Origin: Bacillota bacterium
Lineage (GTDB): Bacteria > Bacillota > Negativicutes > Sporomusales > Sporomusaceae
Reading direction: 5' to 3'
DNA: 15,976 bases
Assembly (NCBI GenBank): GCA_023443285.1
Contig: JAEZVB010000114.1
Span: 1 to 15,976 of the forward strand
Shown: positions 15,309 through 15,976 of the stretch, one piece after another
Position numbering within the stretch: the first letter of the stretch is position 1
Layout: each line of letters starts with the position of its first letter
Position numbers and translations under genes: made by a program
Notes under the pieces: model-generated
What the model saw: only the letters and a program-made list of their open reading frames with translations
Told to the model about the DNA's origin: nothing
Databases searched by the model: none

Positions 15309-15338
15309 ATTATAACGCTAATGTGTAAAGATGTGCAA
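15309..15338 (-). promoter_or_regulatory. Sigma-A-type promoter of putP
   Basis: On the reverse strand TTGCAC (15338-15333) and TATAAT (15314-15309) are separated by 18 bases. This puts the transcription start near 15302 and gives a leader of about 25 bases before the putP ATG. Confidence 0.72.
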
Positions 15339-15458
15339 TAGGTAGAGTTTGTAATTGTAAAGTATACAAAGCATTTTTAATGGGATAAAACAACTGTATC
15401 TGTCCAGGGGCATGTCTTAGAATTTAGCAATAATGTACAAAACAAATGGACTTTCTTT

Positions 15459-15467
15459 TGTGATAAT
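15459..15467 (+). promoter_or_regulatory. Possible extended -10 promoter of the cupin gene
   Basis: TGTGATAAT has the TGn extension and a GATAAT hexamer (15462-15467), 40 bases before the cupin start. No clear -35 is visible, so the call is tentative. Confidence 0.35.
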
Positions 15468-15507
15468 TGTGTTGCAGAAAAAAATAAAGAGATAGGAGAT
15501 GGATGAT

Positions 15508-15891
15508 ATGAGCAATGGGATGGAACAGGTATGTCAAGGTAAGGTTGTTATCGGTAGAGCAGCAATGGATGTGGAGTCGTTGCCGTGGAACAACCACCCA
15601 ACATTTGAGGGAGTTGCGTTAAAGCATCTGATTACCGGCAAGGATACGGAGGGAAAGTTCAGCTGTCATGTGGTGAGGATTAATACAGGTTGTGCAATCG
15701 GTACGCATATTCATGAGGGTAAATGGGAATTGCATGAAGTGGTTAAGGGCAAAGGATATTGTACGCTGGAGAATAACAAAATTGATTATGTTGAAGGAAT
15801 TGTCACAGTTATTCCTGCAGATGTAGCGCATTCGGTATTTGCTGAGGAACAACTATATTTGTTGGCAAAGTTTGTGCCGGCATTACTGTAA
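15508..15891 (+). CDS. Single-domain cupin protein
   Basis: A 127-residue cytoplasmic protein with one cupin barrel. Cupin motif 1 is seen as GTHIHEGKWELHEVVKGKG, giving the H-x-H, E and G spacing of the metal-binding family, and motif 2 as GIVTVIPADVAHSVF, where PAD replaces the usual P-x-G but the histidine ligand is kept. It can thus bind a divalent metal through three histidines and one glutamate. I chose ATG 15508 because AGGAG (15494-15498) is nine bases away, whereas ATG 15499 directly abuts it. It diverges from putP and ends at its own terminator. Small cupins like this are often sensors, isomerases or small-molecule binding proteins; the substrate cannot be told. Confidence 0.82.
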   Translation: MSNGMEQVCQGKVVIGRAAMDVESLPWNNHPTFEGVALKHLITGKDTEGKFSCHVVRINTGCAIGTHIHEGKWELHEVVKGKGYCTLENNKIDYVEGIVTVIPADVAHSVFAEEQLYLLAKFVPALL

Positions 15892-15937
15892 CTATTGCCA
15901 ATAGTAGTATAATTTGATATAGTCTGTATAAGAAGGT

Positions 15938-15974
15938 AAGCCGACCAGCTGGATAATGAACTGGTCGGCTTTTG
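15938..15974 (+). terminator. Rho-independent terminator after the cupin gene
   Basis: AAGCCGACCAG (15938-15948) and CTGGTCGGCTT (15961-15971) form a perfect 11-bp stem with a 12-base loop, followed by TT. It lies 46 bases after the cupin stop; flanking A and T make it usable on both strands. Confidence 0.82.
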
Positions 15975-15976
15975 TC

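Noticed and set aside
15883..15913. Promoter TTACTG...TATAAT after the cupin gene
   Set aside because: Spacing of 19 bases and a poor -35; the next element is a terminator hairpin, so nothing in the window would be transcribed from it.

Overview
The window reads as chromosomal DNA of a Bacillota bacterium, most likely a spore-former of the Sporomusaceae (Negativicutes). This is inferred from AGGAGG-type ribosome binding sites, several TTG starts, compact stem-loop plus T-run terminators, and gene types typical of that group: LctP lactate permease, PutP symporter, FliB-like CxxCxxCC protein, an LtaS-like sulfatase beside an ArnT-like glycosyltransferase. No rRNA or 16S signal is present, so the placement rests on protein resemblance from memory and is not proven. 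I see no tRNA, CRISPR array, insertion sequence, phage gene or integrase.

Left part (1-4140), all forward: a 5'-truncated DHA2-type MFS exporter, a small DUF1232 membrane protein, an ArnT/PMT-type glycosyltransferase (GT39) and a FliB-like cysteine-cluster protein. The FliB-like gene seems to lack a standard start codon. A perfect 17-bp inverted repeat (4081-4123) ends this block and also serves the convergent gene that follows.

Middle part (4139-9718): a reverse-strand exported protein with a PrcB_C-like C-terminal domain diverges from a forward LtaS-type polyglycerolphosphate transferase. Then come a lipoprotein cyclophilin and an exported DUF3298-like protein, probably one transcript ending at a terminator at 8850-8880, and a short QueG-like double [4Fe-4S] protein. 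Most products of this part act in the envelope.

Right part (9822-12997): a polar amino acid ABC importer reduced to permease plus ATPase, with no substrate-binding protein, followed by an LctP lactate permease. A 21-bp dyad sits just before the lactate permease's better ribosome binding site. From about 13080 to 13711 there is no convincing gene, but there is a dense set of long imperfect inverted repeats resembling an interspersed structured repeat. It is bounded by the lctP terminator (13038-13077) and the putP terminator (13712-13759).

Right end: a reverse-strand PutP sodium/proline symporter with a good sigma-A promoter and several TGTAA half-sites, diverging from a forward single-domain cupin that ends in its own terminator.

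I found no clear new multi-gene system. The points most worth a second look are the structured repeat region at 13152-13549, the non-canonical start of the FliB-like gene, the dyad before lctP, and the uncharacterised PrcB_C-type exported protein facing the LtaS-like gene.
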